The notes under the pieces were generated by a model. It ran no database searches, was not told the DNA's origin, and saw only the letters and a program-made list of their open reading frames with translations. A program made the translations under genes and the position numbers. A stretch of 64,000 nucleotides of DNA from Leucobacter muris (lineage in GTDB: Bacteria > Actinomycetota > Actinomycetes > Actinomycetales > Microbacteriaceae), in contig NZ_CP035037.1 of NCBI RefSeq assembly GCF_004028235.1, positions 3,038,001 to 3,102,000 on the forward strand. The letters are read 5' to 3'. This document shows positions 29,702 to 37,869 of this stretch, one piece after another. Positions within the stretch are counted from its first letter, which is position 1. Each line of letters opens with the position of its first letter.

Positions 29702-29733
29702 GGTTCATTGAACCAGAAATGTTTCATTGAAGC
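29702..29733. promoter_or_regulatory. Twin LacI-2 operators over the second sugar operon promoter
   Basis: GGTTCATTGAACC (29702-29714) is a perfect palindrome about its centre. GTTTCATTGAAGC (29721-29733) is a weaker copy 19 bp away. Site two overlaps the -10 box, and site one lies just downstream of the predicted start point. The core matches the site upstream of LacI 2 at 21674. Confidence 0.65.
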
Positions 29734-29758
29734 TACCAGATGGTTTCGCGGAGCGCAA
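29730..29758 (-). promoter_or_regulatory. Promoter of second sugar operon
   Basis: On the minus strand, TTGCGC (29758-29753), a 17-base spacer and TAGCTT (29735-29730). The start point would be near 29723, inside the operator pair. Confidence 0.5.
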
Positions 29759-29822
29759 GACCGGCGGAACCGCCCCGCCAAACCGCCCCGCACCCTCGCC
29801 CCCGCCGCTCGCGACGACTCAG

Positions 29823-29828
29823 TATGCT
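29823..29828 (+). promoter_or_regulatory. -10 element (TATGCT) of the deoR-type gene
   Basis: TATGCT lies seven bases before the ATG at 29836, suggesting a leaderless mRNA. Confidence 0.35.
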
Positions 29829-29835
29829 CGGTCGC

Positions 29836-30597
29836 ATGGCGGTGAACAGCAGCGTCGACGGCGAGCGCCGACGGAAAGAACTGGTCGAACTCGTCGAGGC
29901 GGCCGGCGAGATCTCGATCGAGGAGGCCCGCGCCCGCTTCGAGGTGTCGGCCATGACGATCCGCCGCGATCTCGAGGTGCTCGAACTCGAAGGGCGGCTC
30001 CGCCGGGTGCGGGGCGGCGCGGTGCCGGCGCCCGCCGCCCGCAGCCACGACGATCGGCTCGCGACCCGCAGCGCGGCGAAGCGCGCGATCGCGCGGAAGG
30101 CGCTGGCGCTCGTGCCCGTGCGCGGTGCGATCGCGCTCGACGCCTCCACCACCGTGCACGCGCTCGCGGAGACGCTCGGCGAGCGCGACGGGCTCGTCGC
30201 CCTCACCAACTCGATCCAGACGTTCGAGGCCCTCACTCGCGCGGGCGGCATCGAGGCGCAGCTGACGGGCGGCCGTCACGAATCGGTCACCGGCAGCCTC
30301 GTCGGACCGCTCGCGAACGCGGGGGCGAGGGCCCTGCACACCCGCGTCTTCTTCAGTTCCGCGGCCGCGCTGCACCCCGGCACCGGCACGTCGGAGGCAT
30401 CGCTCGCCGAGGCCGAGGTCAAGCAGCAGTTCGCGCAGGTCGCCGACCGCACGGTGCTCTGCATCGATGCCTCGAAGCTCGGCGAGCGCTCGACCGGACA
30501 CGCCCTCGAGCTCGCCGACGTCTCGACGCTGGTGACCGAGCTCGACCCGGCCGACCCTCGCCTCGACCCCTACCGGGACCGCGTCGAGCTGGTGTGA
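29836..30597 (+). CDS. DeoR-family regulator, candidate rhamnose repressor
   Basis: This 253-residue protein has an N-terminal DeoR helix-turn-helix (ISIEEARARFEVSAMTIRRDLEVLE) and a DeoRC sensor domain with DASTTVHALAE, GSLVGPLA and the typical C-terminal CIDASKLGER. The first good start is the ATG at 29836; earlier in-frame starts give an Arg/Pro-rich leader unlike the family. It faces the rhaD promoter, where a 9+9 bp palindrome overlaps the -10 box. In rhizobia the rhamnose repressor RhaR is also DeoR-type, so this may co-control the lower pathway (inference). Confidence 0.8.
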   Translation: MAVNSSVDGERRRKELVELVEAAGEISIEEARARFEVSAMTIRRDLEVLELEGRLRRVRGGAVPAPAARSHDDRLATRSAAKRAIARKALALVPVRGAIALDASTTVHALAETLGERDGLVALTNSIQTFEALTRAGGIEAQLTGGRHESVTGSLVGPLANAGARALHTRVFFSSAAALHPGTGTSEASLAEAEVKQQFAQVADRTVLCIDASKLGERSTGHALELADVSTLVTELDPADPRLDPYRDRVELV

Positions 30598-30639
30598 CGT
30601 GAGTCGGCGACGGGCACCCGGCGGGAGGGCGCCCGCCCC

Positions 30640-30668
30640 TTGTCTCGAATGTCGTTTCGTGTTACATT
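30640..30668 (+). promoter_or_regulatory. rhaD-rhaK promoter
   Basis: TTGTCT (30640-30645), a 17-base spacer, then TACATT (30663-30668), a good vegetative promoter. Confidence 0.6.
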
Positions 30669-30678
30669 CACACGAAAC
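30654..30678. promoter_or_regulatory. Palindromic operator GTTTCGTGT-N7-ACACGAAAC
   Basis: Nine-base arms match perfectly around seven bases, and the centre contains the -10 box. Bound protein would block the polymerase. The DeoR-type regulator encoded 56 bp upstream is the obvious candidate. Confidence 0.65.
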
Positions 30679-30702
30679 AACACTTTCGGATCAGGAGCCC
30701 AC

Positions 30703-32742
30703 ATGACCCGCCCCGTCACCGTCGACGACCTCATCGCACGCTCGAACCGGCTGGGAGCCGACAGGAAGAACACCAACTTCGCAGGCGGCAACACGTCGGC
30801 GAAGGGCGCAGCCACCGACCCGGTGACGGGCGACGAGATCCAGCTGATGTGGGTCAAGGGATCCGGGGGCGACCTCGGCACGCTCACCCCCGCAGGCCTC
30901 TCCGCACTGCGCGTCGACCGGCTGCGCGCGCTCACCGAGGTCTACCCCGGCGTCGACCGCGAAGACGAGATGGTCGCGGCCCTCGACTACTGCCTGCACG
31001 GCAAGGGGGGCGCGGCCCCCTCCATCGACACCGCGATGCACGGCCTCGTCGATGCGGCGCACGTCGACCACCTGCACCCCGACTCGGGCATCGCGATCGC
31101 CACCGCAGCCGAGGGCGAGGAGCTCACCGCGAAGATCTTCGGCGATCGCGTCGTCTGGGTGCCCTGGCGCCGCCCCGGATTCCAGCTCGGCCTCGACATC
31201 GCGGCCATCAAGGCGGCGCACCCGCAGGCCGTCGGCTGCATCCTCGGCGGCCACGGCATCACGGCGTGGGGCGACACCAGCGAGGAGTGCGAGCGCAACT
31301 CGCTGTGGATCATCGACACCGCAGCCGACTACATCTCCGAGCACGGCGCCCCCGAGCCCTTCGGCGCCGTCGTAACCGGCTACGAGCCGCTGCCGGAGTC
31401 CGAACGACGCGCCCGCGCCGCCGCGCTCGCGCCCGCCATCCGCCGCATCGCGTCGCACGACAGCACGATGGTCGGCCACTTCGACGACAGCGAGCCGGTG
31501 CTCGACTTCCTCTCCCGCGAGAAGCTCTTCCCGCTCTCCGAGCTGGGCACGAGCTGCCCCGACCACTTCCTCCGCACCAAGGTCAAGCCGCTCGTGCTCG
31601 ACCTCCCCGCCACCGCGACCCTCGAGCAGCAGCTCGAGCGCCTCCCGCAACTGCACGAGGACTACCGCGCCGCCTACCGCGCCTACTACGACGCGCACGC
31701 CGACGAGACGAGTCCCGCCATGCGCGGCGCCGACCCGCTCATCGTGCTCGTGCCCGGCGTCGGCATGTTCTCCTACGGCAAGGACAAGCAGACCGCCCGA
31801 GTCGCCGGCGAGTTCTACCTCAACGCCATCAACGTCATGCGCGGCGCCGAAGCGCTGTCGCGCTACGCGCCCATCGGCGACGCCGAGAAGTTCCGCATCG
31901 AGTACTGGGCCCTCGAGGAGGCGAAGCTGCGGCGCCTGCCCGCGCCGAAGTCCCACCAGGGACGCATCGCCCTCGTCACCGGCGCCGCCTCCGGCATCGG
32001 CAAGGCGATCGCCACGCGCCTCGCAGCGCAGGGCGCCTGCGTGATCGTCGCCGACCTCGACGCCGAGAAGGCCCGAGCGGCGGCCTCGGAGCTCGGCAGC
32101 ACCGACGTGGCGGTCGGAGTGGCGGCCGACGTCTCCGACGCCGCCGCGGTGAGCGCCGCGATCGACGAAGCCGTGCTCGCCTTCGGCGGCCTGGACCTCG
32201 TCGTCAACAACGCGGGCCTCTCGCTCTCGAAGCCGCTGCTCGAGACGACCGAGCGCGACTGGGACCTGCAGCACGACGTCATGGCGAAGGGCTCCTTCCT
32301 CGTCTCGCAGGCCGGCGCCCGAGCCATGATCGCGCAGGGCATGGGTGGCGACATCGTCTACATCTCGTCGAAGAACAGCGTCTTCGCCGGCCCGAACAAC
32401 ATCGCCTACTCCGCCACGAAGGCCGATCAGGCCCACCAGGTGCGGCTGCTCGCGGTCGAGCTCGGAGAGCACGGGATCCGCGTGAACGGCATCAACCCCG
32501 ACGGCGTGGTGCGCGGATCCGGCATCTTCGCCTCCGGCTGGGGCGCCAATCGCGCCGCGACCTACGGTGTGAAAGAGGAGGACCTGGGCCAGTTCTACGC
32601 CAACCGCACGATCCTCAAGCGGGAGGTGCTGCCGGAGCACGTCGCCGACGCGGTGTACGTGCTCACCTGCGACGAGCTCAGCCGCACCACCGGCCTCCAC
32701 GTACCCGTCGACTCCGGCGTCGCCGCCGCCTTCCTGCGATGA
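30703..32742 (+). CDS. rhaD: Bifunctional rhamnulose-1-phosphate aldolase / short-chain dehydrogenase
   Basis: This 679-residue fusion has a class-II aldolase domain at residues 1 to about 415 (metal-binding HVDHLHPDSG, then GGHGITAWGD). It cleaves L-rhamnulose-1-phosphate to dihydroxyacetone phosphate and L-lactaldehyde. Residues ~420-679 are an SDR domain with TGAASGIG, NNAG and YSATK motifs, predicted to oxidise the lactaldehyde to L-lactate. The start at 30703 follows AGGAG; the longer frame starts inside the promoter. It overlaps the kinase gene by ATGA. The fusion is known from other bacteria with the RhaI-type pathway. Confidence 0.9.
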   Translation: MTRPVTVDDLIARSNRLGADRKNTNFAGGNTSAKGAATDPVTGDEIQLMWVKGSGGDLGTLTPAGLSALRVDRLRALTEVYPGVDREDEMVAALDYCLHGKGGAAPSIDTAMHGLVDAAHVDHLHPDSGIAIATAAEGEELTAKIFGDRVVWVPWRRPGFQLGLDIAAIKAAHPQAVGCILGGHGITAWGDTSEECERNSLWIIDTAADYISEHGAPEPFGAVVTGYEPLPESERRARAAALAPAIRRIASHDSTMVGHFDDSEPVLDFLSREKLFPLSELGTSCPDHFLRTKVKPLVLDLPATATLEQQLERLPQLHEDYRAAYRAYYDAHADETSPAMRGADPLIVLVPGVGMFSYGKDKQTARVAGEFYLNAINVMRGAEALSRYAPIGDAEKFRIEYWALEEAKLRRLPAPKSHQGRIALVTGAASGIGKAIATRLAAQGACVIVADLDAEKARAAASELGSTDVAVGVAADVSDAAAVSAAIDEAVLAFGGLDLVVNNAGLSLSKPLLETTERDWDLQHDVMAKGSFLVSQAGARAMIAQGMGGDIVYISSKNSVFAGPNNIAYSATKADQAHQVRLLAVELGEHGIRVNGINPDGVVRGSGIFASGWGANRAATYGVKEEDLGQFYANRTILKREVLPEHVADAVYVLTCDELSRTTGLHVPVDSGVAAAFLR

Positions 32743-34211
32743 GCACCGCACCCTTCGCAGCGGCGCACGGGGGCACGGGGGCCGACGGCGCCGTCGCCGC
32801 CGTCGACCTCGGCGCGAGCAGCGGCAGGGTGATCCTCGGGCGGGTCGAGGACGGCGCGCTGCGCACCCAGCACATCGCCCGCTTCGCCAACGACCCGGTG
32901 CGCACCCGCGACGGCCTGCACTGGAATCTGCTCGAGCTCTACCGCCAGGCGCTCGCGGGGCTCGCCCTCGCCGAGCGCGGCGCGCCAGGAGAGATCATCT
33001 CGGCCGGCGTCGACTCCTGGGCCGTCGATTACGGCCTGCTGCGCGACGGCCGGCTGCTCGGCGTGCCGTACCACTACCGGGACGCCCGCTGCGAGGCCGG
33101 CGTGGCGCGGGTGCACGAGATCGTCGCGCCCGAGGCGCTCTACGCCGCCAACGGCCTGCAGCACCTGAGCTTCAACACGGTCTTCCAGCTCGCCGCCGAG
33201 GGCCCGCTGCTCGAACTCGCCGACCGCATGCTGATGATCCCGGACCTCCTGGGCTATTGGCTCACCGGGGTGGCCTCGGCCGAGCTCAGCAACGCGTCGA
33301 CCACCGGCCTGCTCGACCCCCGCACCCGCACCTGGGACACGGCGCTCGCCGAGCGCCTCGGCCTCTCCCCGCGGATCCTGCCGCCGCTCGTCGAGGCCGG
33401 CACCCGACTGGGGCCGCTGGTGCCCGAGGTCGCGGAGATCGTGGGACGGGCCTTCGACGTCACCGCGGTCGCCTCGCACGACACCGCGTCGGCTGTGGCC
33501 GCGATCCCGAGCTCGCGCCCCGACTTCGCGTACATCTCGTGCGGCACCTGGGGCCTCGTCGGGCTCGAGCTCGACGCCCCCGTGCTCAGCGAGGAGGCCC
33601 GCCTCGCGAACTTCACCAACGAGGGCGGGATCGACGGCACCACGCGGTTCCTGCACAACGTGATGGGCCTGTGGCTGCTGTCGGAGTCGCTGCGGCACTG
33701 GTACCCGGGATCCTCGGACGCTCAGCGTTCGAGCCGCCTGCAGGAGCTGCTCGCCGAGGCGTCGCGGCTCGGCGGGCCGGTGCCGCTGTTCGACGTCAAC
33801 GACCTCTCGTTCATGCCCCCGGGCGACATCCCCGGGCGCATCGACGCCTGGTGCGCCCGGCACGGCGAACGCGCTCCCGGCACTCCCGCCGAGACCGTGC
33901 GCTCGATCGTCGAGAGCCTCGCGGCCGCCTTCGCCGACGCCGTGCGCACGGCCGCCGAGCTGGCGGGCCGCGACGTCTCGATCATCCACATCGTCGGAGG
34001 CGGATCGCTGAACGCGCTGCTGTGCCAGGCCCTCGCCGACCGCTCGGGCCTGCCGGTGCTCGCGGGCCCCGTCGAGGCGACCGCGATGGGCAACCTGCTG
34101 GTGCAGGCGCAGGCCGCCGGCCAGGTCGATCCCGGCCTCGACGCGCTCCGCGCCGTCGCGGCCCGGTCCGCTTCCCTCACGACCTACACCCCCGGCGCAC
34201 GGTCCCGGTAG
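32739..34211 (+). CDS. rhaB: Rhamnulokinase (FGGY family)
   Basis: This 490-residue FGGY carbohydrate kinase phosphorylates L-rhamnulose at C1. The N-terminal phosphate motif [13 protein letters not shown], the substrate region [12 protein letters not shown], the middle [10 protein letters not shown] and the C-terminal [12 protein letters not shown] with [10 protein letters not shown] are all typical of RhaB. Its start overlaps the aldolase/dehydrogenase stop. The product is the substrate of the upstream enzyme, so order and stoichiometry fit one catabolic unit. Confidence 0.9.
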   Translation: MSTAPFAAAHGGTGADGAVAAVDLGASSGRVILGRVEDGALRTQHIARFANDPVRTRDGLHWNLLELYRQALAGLALAERGAPGEIISAGVDSWAVDYGLLRDGRLLGVPYHYRDARCEAGVARVHEIVAPEALYAANGLQHLSFNTVFQLAAEGPLLELADRMLMIPDLLGYWLTGVASAELSNASTTGLLDPRTRTWDTALAERLGLSPRILPPLVEAGTRLGPLVPEVAEIVGRAFDVTAVASHDTASAVAAIPSSRPDFAYISCGTWGLVGLELDAPVLSEEARLANFTNEGGIDGTTRFLHNVMGLWLLSESLRHWYPGSSDAQRSSRLQELLAEASRLGGPVPLFDVNDLSFMPPGDIPGRIDAWCARHGERAPGTPAETVRSIVESLAAAFADAVRTAAELAGRDVSIIHIVGGGSLNALLCQALADRSGLPVLAGPVEATAMGNLLVQAQAAGQVDPGLDALRAVAARSASLTTYTPGARSR

Positions 34212-34248
34212 GGCCCGGGCGTCGGCTCCGGAAAGGAACGCACAGCAC

Positions 34249-35508
34249 ATGGCCAAGCGCCAACTCCCCAACCCGGTCGAGCTGCTCGAACTCATGCAGT
34301 TCAAGAAGCCCGACTTCAACGGCAAACGGCGGCGACTCGAATCGGCCCTCACCATCGCCGACCTGCAGCGCATCGCGAAGCGCCGCACCCCGAAGGCCGC
34401 CTTCGACTACACCGACGGGGCGGCCGAGGGCGAGCTGTCGCTCGCGCGAGCGCGCCAGGCGTTCGAGGACATCGAGTTCCACCCCGACATCCTCAAGCCC
34501 GCCGAGCACGTCGACGCGTCGATCGAGATCCTGGGCGGCCGCTCCTCGCTGCCGTTCGGCATCGCGCCGACCGGCTTCACCCGCCTCATGCAGACGGAGG
34601 GCGAGATCGCCGGCGCGGGAGCCGCGGGGGCGGCGGGGATCCCCTTCACCCTCTCGACGCTCGGCACCACCTCGATCGAGAACGTCCGCGCGGCGAACCC
34701 GAACGGCCGCAACTGGTTCCAGCTCTACGTGATGCGCGAGCGCGAGATCTCGTACGGCCTGGTCGAGCGCGCCGCGGCAGCGGGCTTCGACACCCTGATG
34801 TTCACGGTCGACACCCCGATCGCGGGCGCCCGTCTGCGCGACAAGCGCAACGGCTTCTCGATCCCGCCGCAGCTGTCGCTGAGCACGATCGCGAACGCCA
34901 TCCCGCGGCCGTGGTGGTGGTTCGACTTCCTCACCACGCCCAAGCTCGAGTTTGCGTCGCTCTCGACCACGGGCGGCACGGTGGGCGACCTGCTCAACGC
35001 CGCCATGGATCCCACGATCTCCTACGACGATCTCGCCGTGATCCGGCAGATGTGGCCGGGCCGGATCGTGATCAAGGGGGTGCAGAACGTGCCCGACGCG
35101 GTGAAGCTCGTCGATCTCGGCGTCGACGGCATCGTGCTCTCGAATCACGGCGGCCGACAGCTCGACCGGGCGCCCGTGCCGTTCCACCTGCTGCCCCGCG
35201 TGGTGCGCGAGGTCGGCGACGACGCCACCGTGATGATCGACACCGGCATCATGAACGGCGCCGACATCGTCGCCTCGGTCGCGCTCGGCGCGAAGTTCAC
35301 GCTCGTGGGACGCGCCTACCTGTACGGGCTGATGGCCGGCGGCCGCGCCGGGGTCGATCGCATGATCGCCATCCTGCGCAGCGAGATCGAGCGCACCATG
35401 GCCCTGCTCGGGGTCTCGACCCTTGACGAGCTCGAGCCGCGCCACGTCACGCAGCTGAGCCGTCTCACCCCCATCTCCCGGGTCGCGAACGAGGCCGAGC
35501 GCGCCTGA
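34249..35508 (+). CDS. lldD: FMN-dependent L-lactate dehydrogenase
   Basis: This 419-residue alpha-hydroxy-acid dehydrogenase has FMN-contact segments ([20 protein letters not shown]-like WFQLYVMRE), the catalytic His in [13 protein letters not shown], and the phosphate-binding [12 protein letters not shown]. It oxidises L-lactate to pyruvate. AAAGGA precedes the ATG, and only 37 bases separate it from the rhamnulokinase, so it is probably in the same operon. There it would finish the route from lactaldehyde to pyruvate. It ends six bases from the convergent next gene. Confidence 0.9.
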   Translation: MAKRQLPNPVELLELMQFKKPDFNGKRRRLESALTIADLQRIAKRRTPKAAFDYTDGAAEGELSLARARQAFEDIEFHPDILKPAEHVDASIEILGGRSSLPFGIAPTGFTRLMQTEGEIAGAGAAGAAGIPFTLSTLGTTSIENVRAANPNGRNWFQLYVMREREISYGLVERAAAAGFDTLMFTVDTPIAGARLRDKRNGFSIPPQLSLSTIANAIPRPWWWFDFLTTPKLEFASLSTTGGTVGDLLNAAMDPTISYDDLAVIRQMWPGRIVIKGVQNVPDAVKLVDLGVDGIVLSNHGGRQLDRAPVPFHLLPRVVREVGDDATVMIDTGIMNGADIVASVALGAKFTLVGRAYLYGLMAGGRAGVDRMIAILRSEIERTMALLGVSTLDELEPRHVTQLSRLTPISRVANEAERA

Positions 35509-35514
35509 GCGCGC

Positions 35515-35865
35515 TCAGGGCCGCTGGGCCCCCGGCAGGCACTCGCGCACCTCGACCCAGGTGTCGAGCTCGCCGGCGAGCTGCCCGGCGAGCTCGTGCG
35601 CGCGGGCCCGGTCGGGCACCCGCACCACCCAGATGCGCCGCAGCGGTTTGCCCGCCTCGTTGTACCAGCCGTCGCGGTGCTCGCCGCCCGGCCCCACCAC
35701 CTCGGCCTGCGTGTCGCTGTCGAGGGTCTCGGTCCACTCGAGCTCGGAGCGGCTGAGCAGCTCGTCGTCGAAGCGGGCGAGAAACCCGACGACCTCTTCG
35801 ATCCACTCGGGGGTGCGCTGCAGCAGCTCGGACTCGCGGCGGTGCAGCAGAAGCATGAAACGCAT
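35515..35865 (-). CDS. YCII/DGPF-domain protein
   Basis: This 116-residue protein has a ferredoxin-like YCII-related domain. It opens with RFMLLLHRRESE and ends with EVRECLP; the family's small conserved core is present, and members are often found with ECF sigma factors. GAGGAGG precedes the ATG at 35865. Longer readings of this frame run through the palindromic element at 35964-36033 and are rejected. No sigma factor gene is nearby, so the role is unknown. Confidence 0.7.
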   Translation of the reverse strand: MRFMLLLHRRESELLQRTPEWIEEVVGFLARFDDELLSRSELEWTETLDSDTQAEVVGPGGEHRDGWYNEAGKPLRRIWVVRVPDRARAHELAGQLAGELDTWVEVRECLPGAQRP

Positions 35866-35963
35866 GGCGCCCTCCTCTCCCCGGGCGGTCGGGAGGCGCC
35901 GCGGGTCGGCCGCCTCGCGCCCCGGTGCTCCCATCGTGGCACAGCGGGCACGCGGCGCGGAAG

Positions 35964-36033
35964 AATCGGCCCGGCTTCGTCCCACGAAGGCCCACGGAAA
36001 CGGCGGTGCGGGTGAGACGAAGTCGGGCCGATT
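35964..36033. repeat. 70-bp inverted-repeat element with 18-bp arms
   Basis: The left arm 35964-35981 and right arm 36016-36033 pair over 18 bases with a single G-T type mismatch and a 34-base centre. It is intergenic, similar in size to the double-palindrome elements at 9343 and 40826 but different in sequence. It lies after the stop of the leftward hydrolase gene (stop at 36074), so it could act as its terminator. Confidence 0.6.
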
Positions 36034-36073
36034 GCACGGGCCGATCGCACGGGGCGGCGCGGCGCCGCGGGGC

Positions 36074-37108
36074 TCAGCCGGCGGCGAGGATGCGCCGCAG
36101 CTCCGCGACGAAGCGGTCGATGCTCTGCTGCGCGTCGGCACGCGCGCGCTCGCCCTCGTGGGGGCGGTTCAGGTAGCCGTGCACGGTACCTGGCTGCACG
36201 GTCTCGACCACCGCGACGCCCGCCTCGCGCAGCTGGTCGGCGAACTGCTCGCCCGAGGCGCGCAGGTCGTCGGCGTCGGCGTTCACGATCACGACGGGCG
36301 GCAGGGCCGCGAGCCGCTCGGCCGGCAGCTCGCCCGCCACGACGGCCCCAGCGGCCGCCGCGCCGGCGGCGTCGCCCAGGTAGGAGTCGTACATGTCGGC
36401 GATGCGGCCGGCGTCGAAGCGGCGCTGGGCGGGCAGGGCCGCGGTGGCGGCGTCGAGCTCGGGGTCGAGTCGCTGCACGCGGTGCAGCGTGGGGTACTCG
36501 AGCAGCAGCGCGTCGACCGGGCGGCCGGCGCCCGCGGCGGCGGCATCGGCCTGCGCGAGCGCTGCGAGGGTGGCGAGGTGCGCGCCGGCGCTCGCGCCTC
36601 CCACGACGAGGGGGCCCTCCTCGGCGCCGGCCCAGCGCAGCACGGCGGCGACGTCCGCGGCGGGCGCCGGCGCCTTCACGGTGTCGCTCGCGAGGGCGTA
36701 GTCGACGGAGTGCACGCGGATGCCGGCCTCGGCGAAGCGCCGGGCCGCCCAGTCGGCCTCCGGCCAGTCGAGCGTGCCCCGCATGAACGAGCCGCCGTGC
36801 GCCCAGACGAGCGTCGCCCAGGCCGCGCCCTCGGGCTCGTAGCTGCGCACCGGCACCGCCGCCGAACCGGTGCGGTTCGGCAGCCCCGGATCCCGCCCCG
36901 CCGCCGGGCCCTCCACCTCGATGTCCGCGATCCGCATCTCCCCGCCCCTCTCGATCGACCCGTGGGTCAGCGCGGTGAGCTCGGCCGTTCCGCCGCCGGG
37001 CAGCACCGCGGCCGCTCCGACCGCGCTCGCGAACAGGGCGAGGCAGATTGTGGAGAGCCTGCGCCATCGAGCGGCCGGCCGTCGGCGACTCGCGTGTGGC
37101 ACGGGCAC
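36074..37108 (-). CDS. Alpha/beta hydrolase (HSL-like esterase), possibly secreted
   Basis: Up to 344 residues. The hydrolase domain shows the HSL features: oxyanion HGGSFMRGT, nucleophile Ser in GGASAGAH, acid in NADADDLRAS and His in GTVHGYL. The first ~40 residues contain several Arg and then a hydrophobic stretch, like a secretion signal. The family also has cytosolic members, and a start near residue 58 (MRIADIEVEG) is the alternative. The likely reaction is short-chain ester hydrolysis. It lies 28 bases after the end of the tetR gene. Confidence 0.75.
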   Translation of the reverse strand: MPVPHASRRRPAARWRRLSTICLALFASAVGAAAVLPGGGTAELTALTHGSIERGGEMRIADIEVEGPAAGRDPGLPNRTGSAAVPVRSYEPEGAAWATLVWAHGGSFMRGTLDWPEADWAARRFAEAGIRVHSVDYALASDTVKAPAPAADVAAVLRWAGAEEGPLVVGGASAGAHLATLAALAQADAAAAGAGRPVDALLLEYPTLHRVQRLDPELDAATAALPAQRRFDAGRIADMYDSYLGDAAGAAAAGAVVAGELPAERLAALPPVVIVNADADDLRASGEQFADQLREAGVAVVETVQPGTVHGYLNRPHEGERARADAQQSIDRFVAELRRILAAG

Positions 37109-37135
37109 AGTGTACGGCAGAATCGCGTCGACCGC

Positions 37136-37756
37136 TCAGGAATCGGTGCGCACCTCGCGGACGCGCGCCTCGATGCCGGTGATGAGGAGGTCGAGGCCGC
37201 GGACGAACACCCGCCGGTTGCGCTCCGCCCCCGAGGGGTGATCCCGGATCAGCCGCGCGAGCGTGCCGCCCGCGCGGTCGGGATCGAGGATCTCGTCGGG
37301 CGAGAGCGCGTCGAGGGTCACACCGAAGACGAACGCGTCGATGACCTCGATGGCGGTGAGGATCTCGGCCTCGGGCAGCCCGGCCTCGACGAGCGCCTCG
37401 GTGAGCACGCTGTAGATGTTCAGCACGTCGGGCTCGTCGATCACCACCGTGAGCATGAGCTGCAGCACGCGGGGGTGGTCGGCGTACATGCGCCAGGTGA
37501 GCTCGACCTCCTGCCGGATCTTCTGGCGCCAGTCCGAGGTCTGCGGCAGCCGCCTGATGTACTGCGAGACGAGCACCTGGCGCATGGCCTGGATCACACC
37601 CTCGCGCCCCGCCACGTGGTGGTAGAGAGAGGAGACGCTCACGCCGAGGCTGCGGGCGAGGGGCACGAGTTGCAGTTCGCGGCCGGCTTCGACCATGTCG
37701 ATGGCGGCTCGGCCGATGATCTCCCGGCTGAGACGCGCGGTTCGGGGTCGCGCCAC
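37136..37756 (-). CDS. TetR-family regulator of the MFS/amidohydrolase pair
   Basis: This 206-residue protein has an N-terminal TetR helix-turn-helix (LVPLARSLGVSVSSLYHHVAGRE) and a helical ligand domain with TWRMYADHPRVLQLM, typical of TetR_C-type members. It is divergent from the MFS gene. A perfect 8+3+8 palindrome lies in the shared promoter region at 37818-37836. The ligand may be the compound handled by the neighbouring transporter and amidohydrolase. Confidence 0.82.
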   Translation of the reverse strand: MARPRTARLSREIIGRAAIDMVEAGRELQLVPLARSLGVSVSSLYHHVAGREGVIQAMRQVLVSQYIRRLPQTSDWRQKIRQEVELTWRMYADHPRVLQLMLTVVIDEPDVLNIYSVLTEALVEAGLPEAEILTAIEVIDAFVFGVTLDALSPDEILDPDRAGGTLARLIRDHPSGAERNRRVFVRGLDLLITGIEARVREVRTDS

Positions 37757-37779
37757 GGGGCCTCCCTTCAGAGTCCTGC

Positions 37780-37785
37780 TTGACA
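37780..37785 (+). promoter_or_regulatory. -35 element TTGACA of MFS/amidohydrolase operon
   Basis: A consensus -35 hexamer; the best -10 is CACGAT at 37803-37808 after 17 bases. The start point would lie next to the TetR palindrome. Confidence 0.4.
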
Positions 37786-37817
37786 GATCCTCCCACAGGG
37801 TTCACGATGATGCTGAT

Positions 37818-37836
37818 AACCGAAATGGTTTCGGTT
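37818..37836. promoter_or_regulatory. TetR operator AACCGAAATGGTTTCGGTT
   Basis: Eight-base perfect arms around TGG, located between the predicted start point and the GTG start of the MFS gene. It is of a size and position typical for a TetR dimer. Confidence 0.65.
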
Positions 37837-37869
37837 TCTGCCGTCACAGCCGCCGGAGAAGAGAACCCA

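Noticed and set aside
28395..29708. Start of the cupin isomerase at 29708
   Set aside because: This ATG lies inside the LacI-2 palindrome; the ATG at 29648 has a good ribosome site.
29740..29835. Extended N terminus of the DeoR regulator
   Set aside because: The extra 32 residues are Arg/Pro-rich, unlike the family, and the frame would begin just beside the neighbouring operon's operators and run through its promoter.
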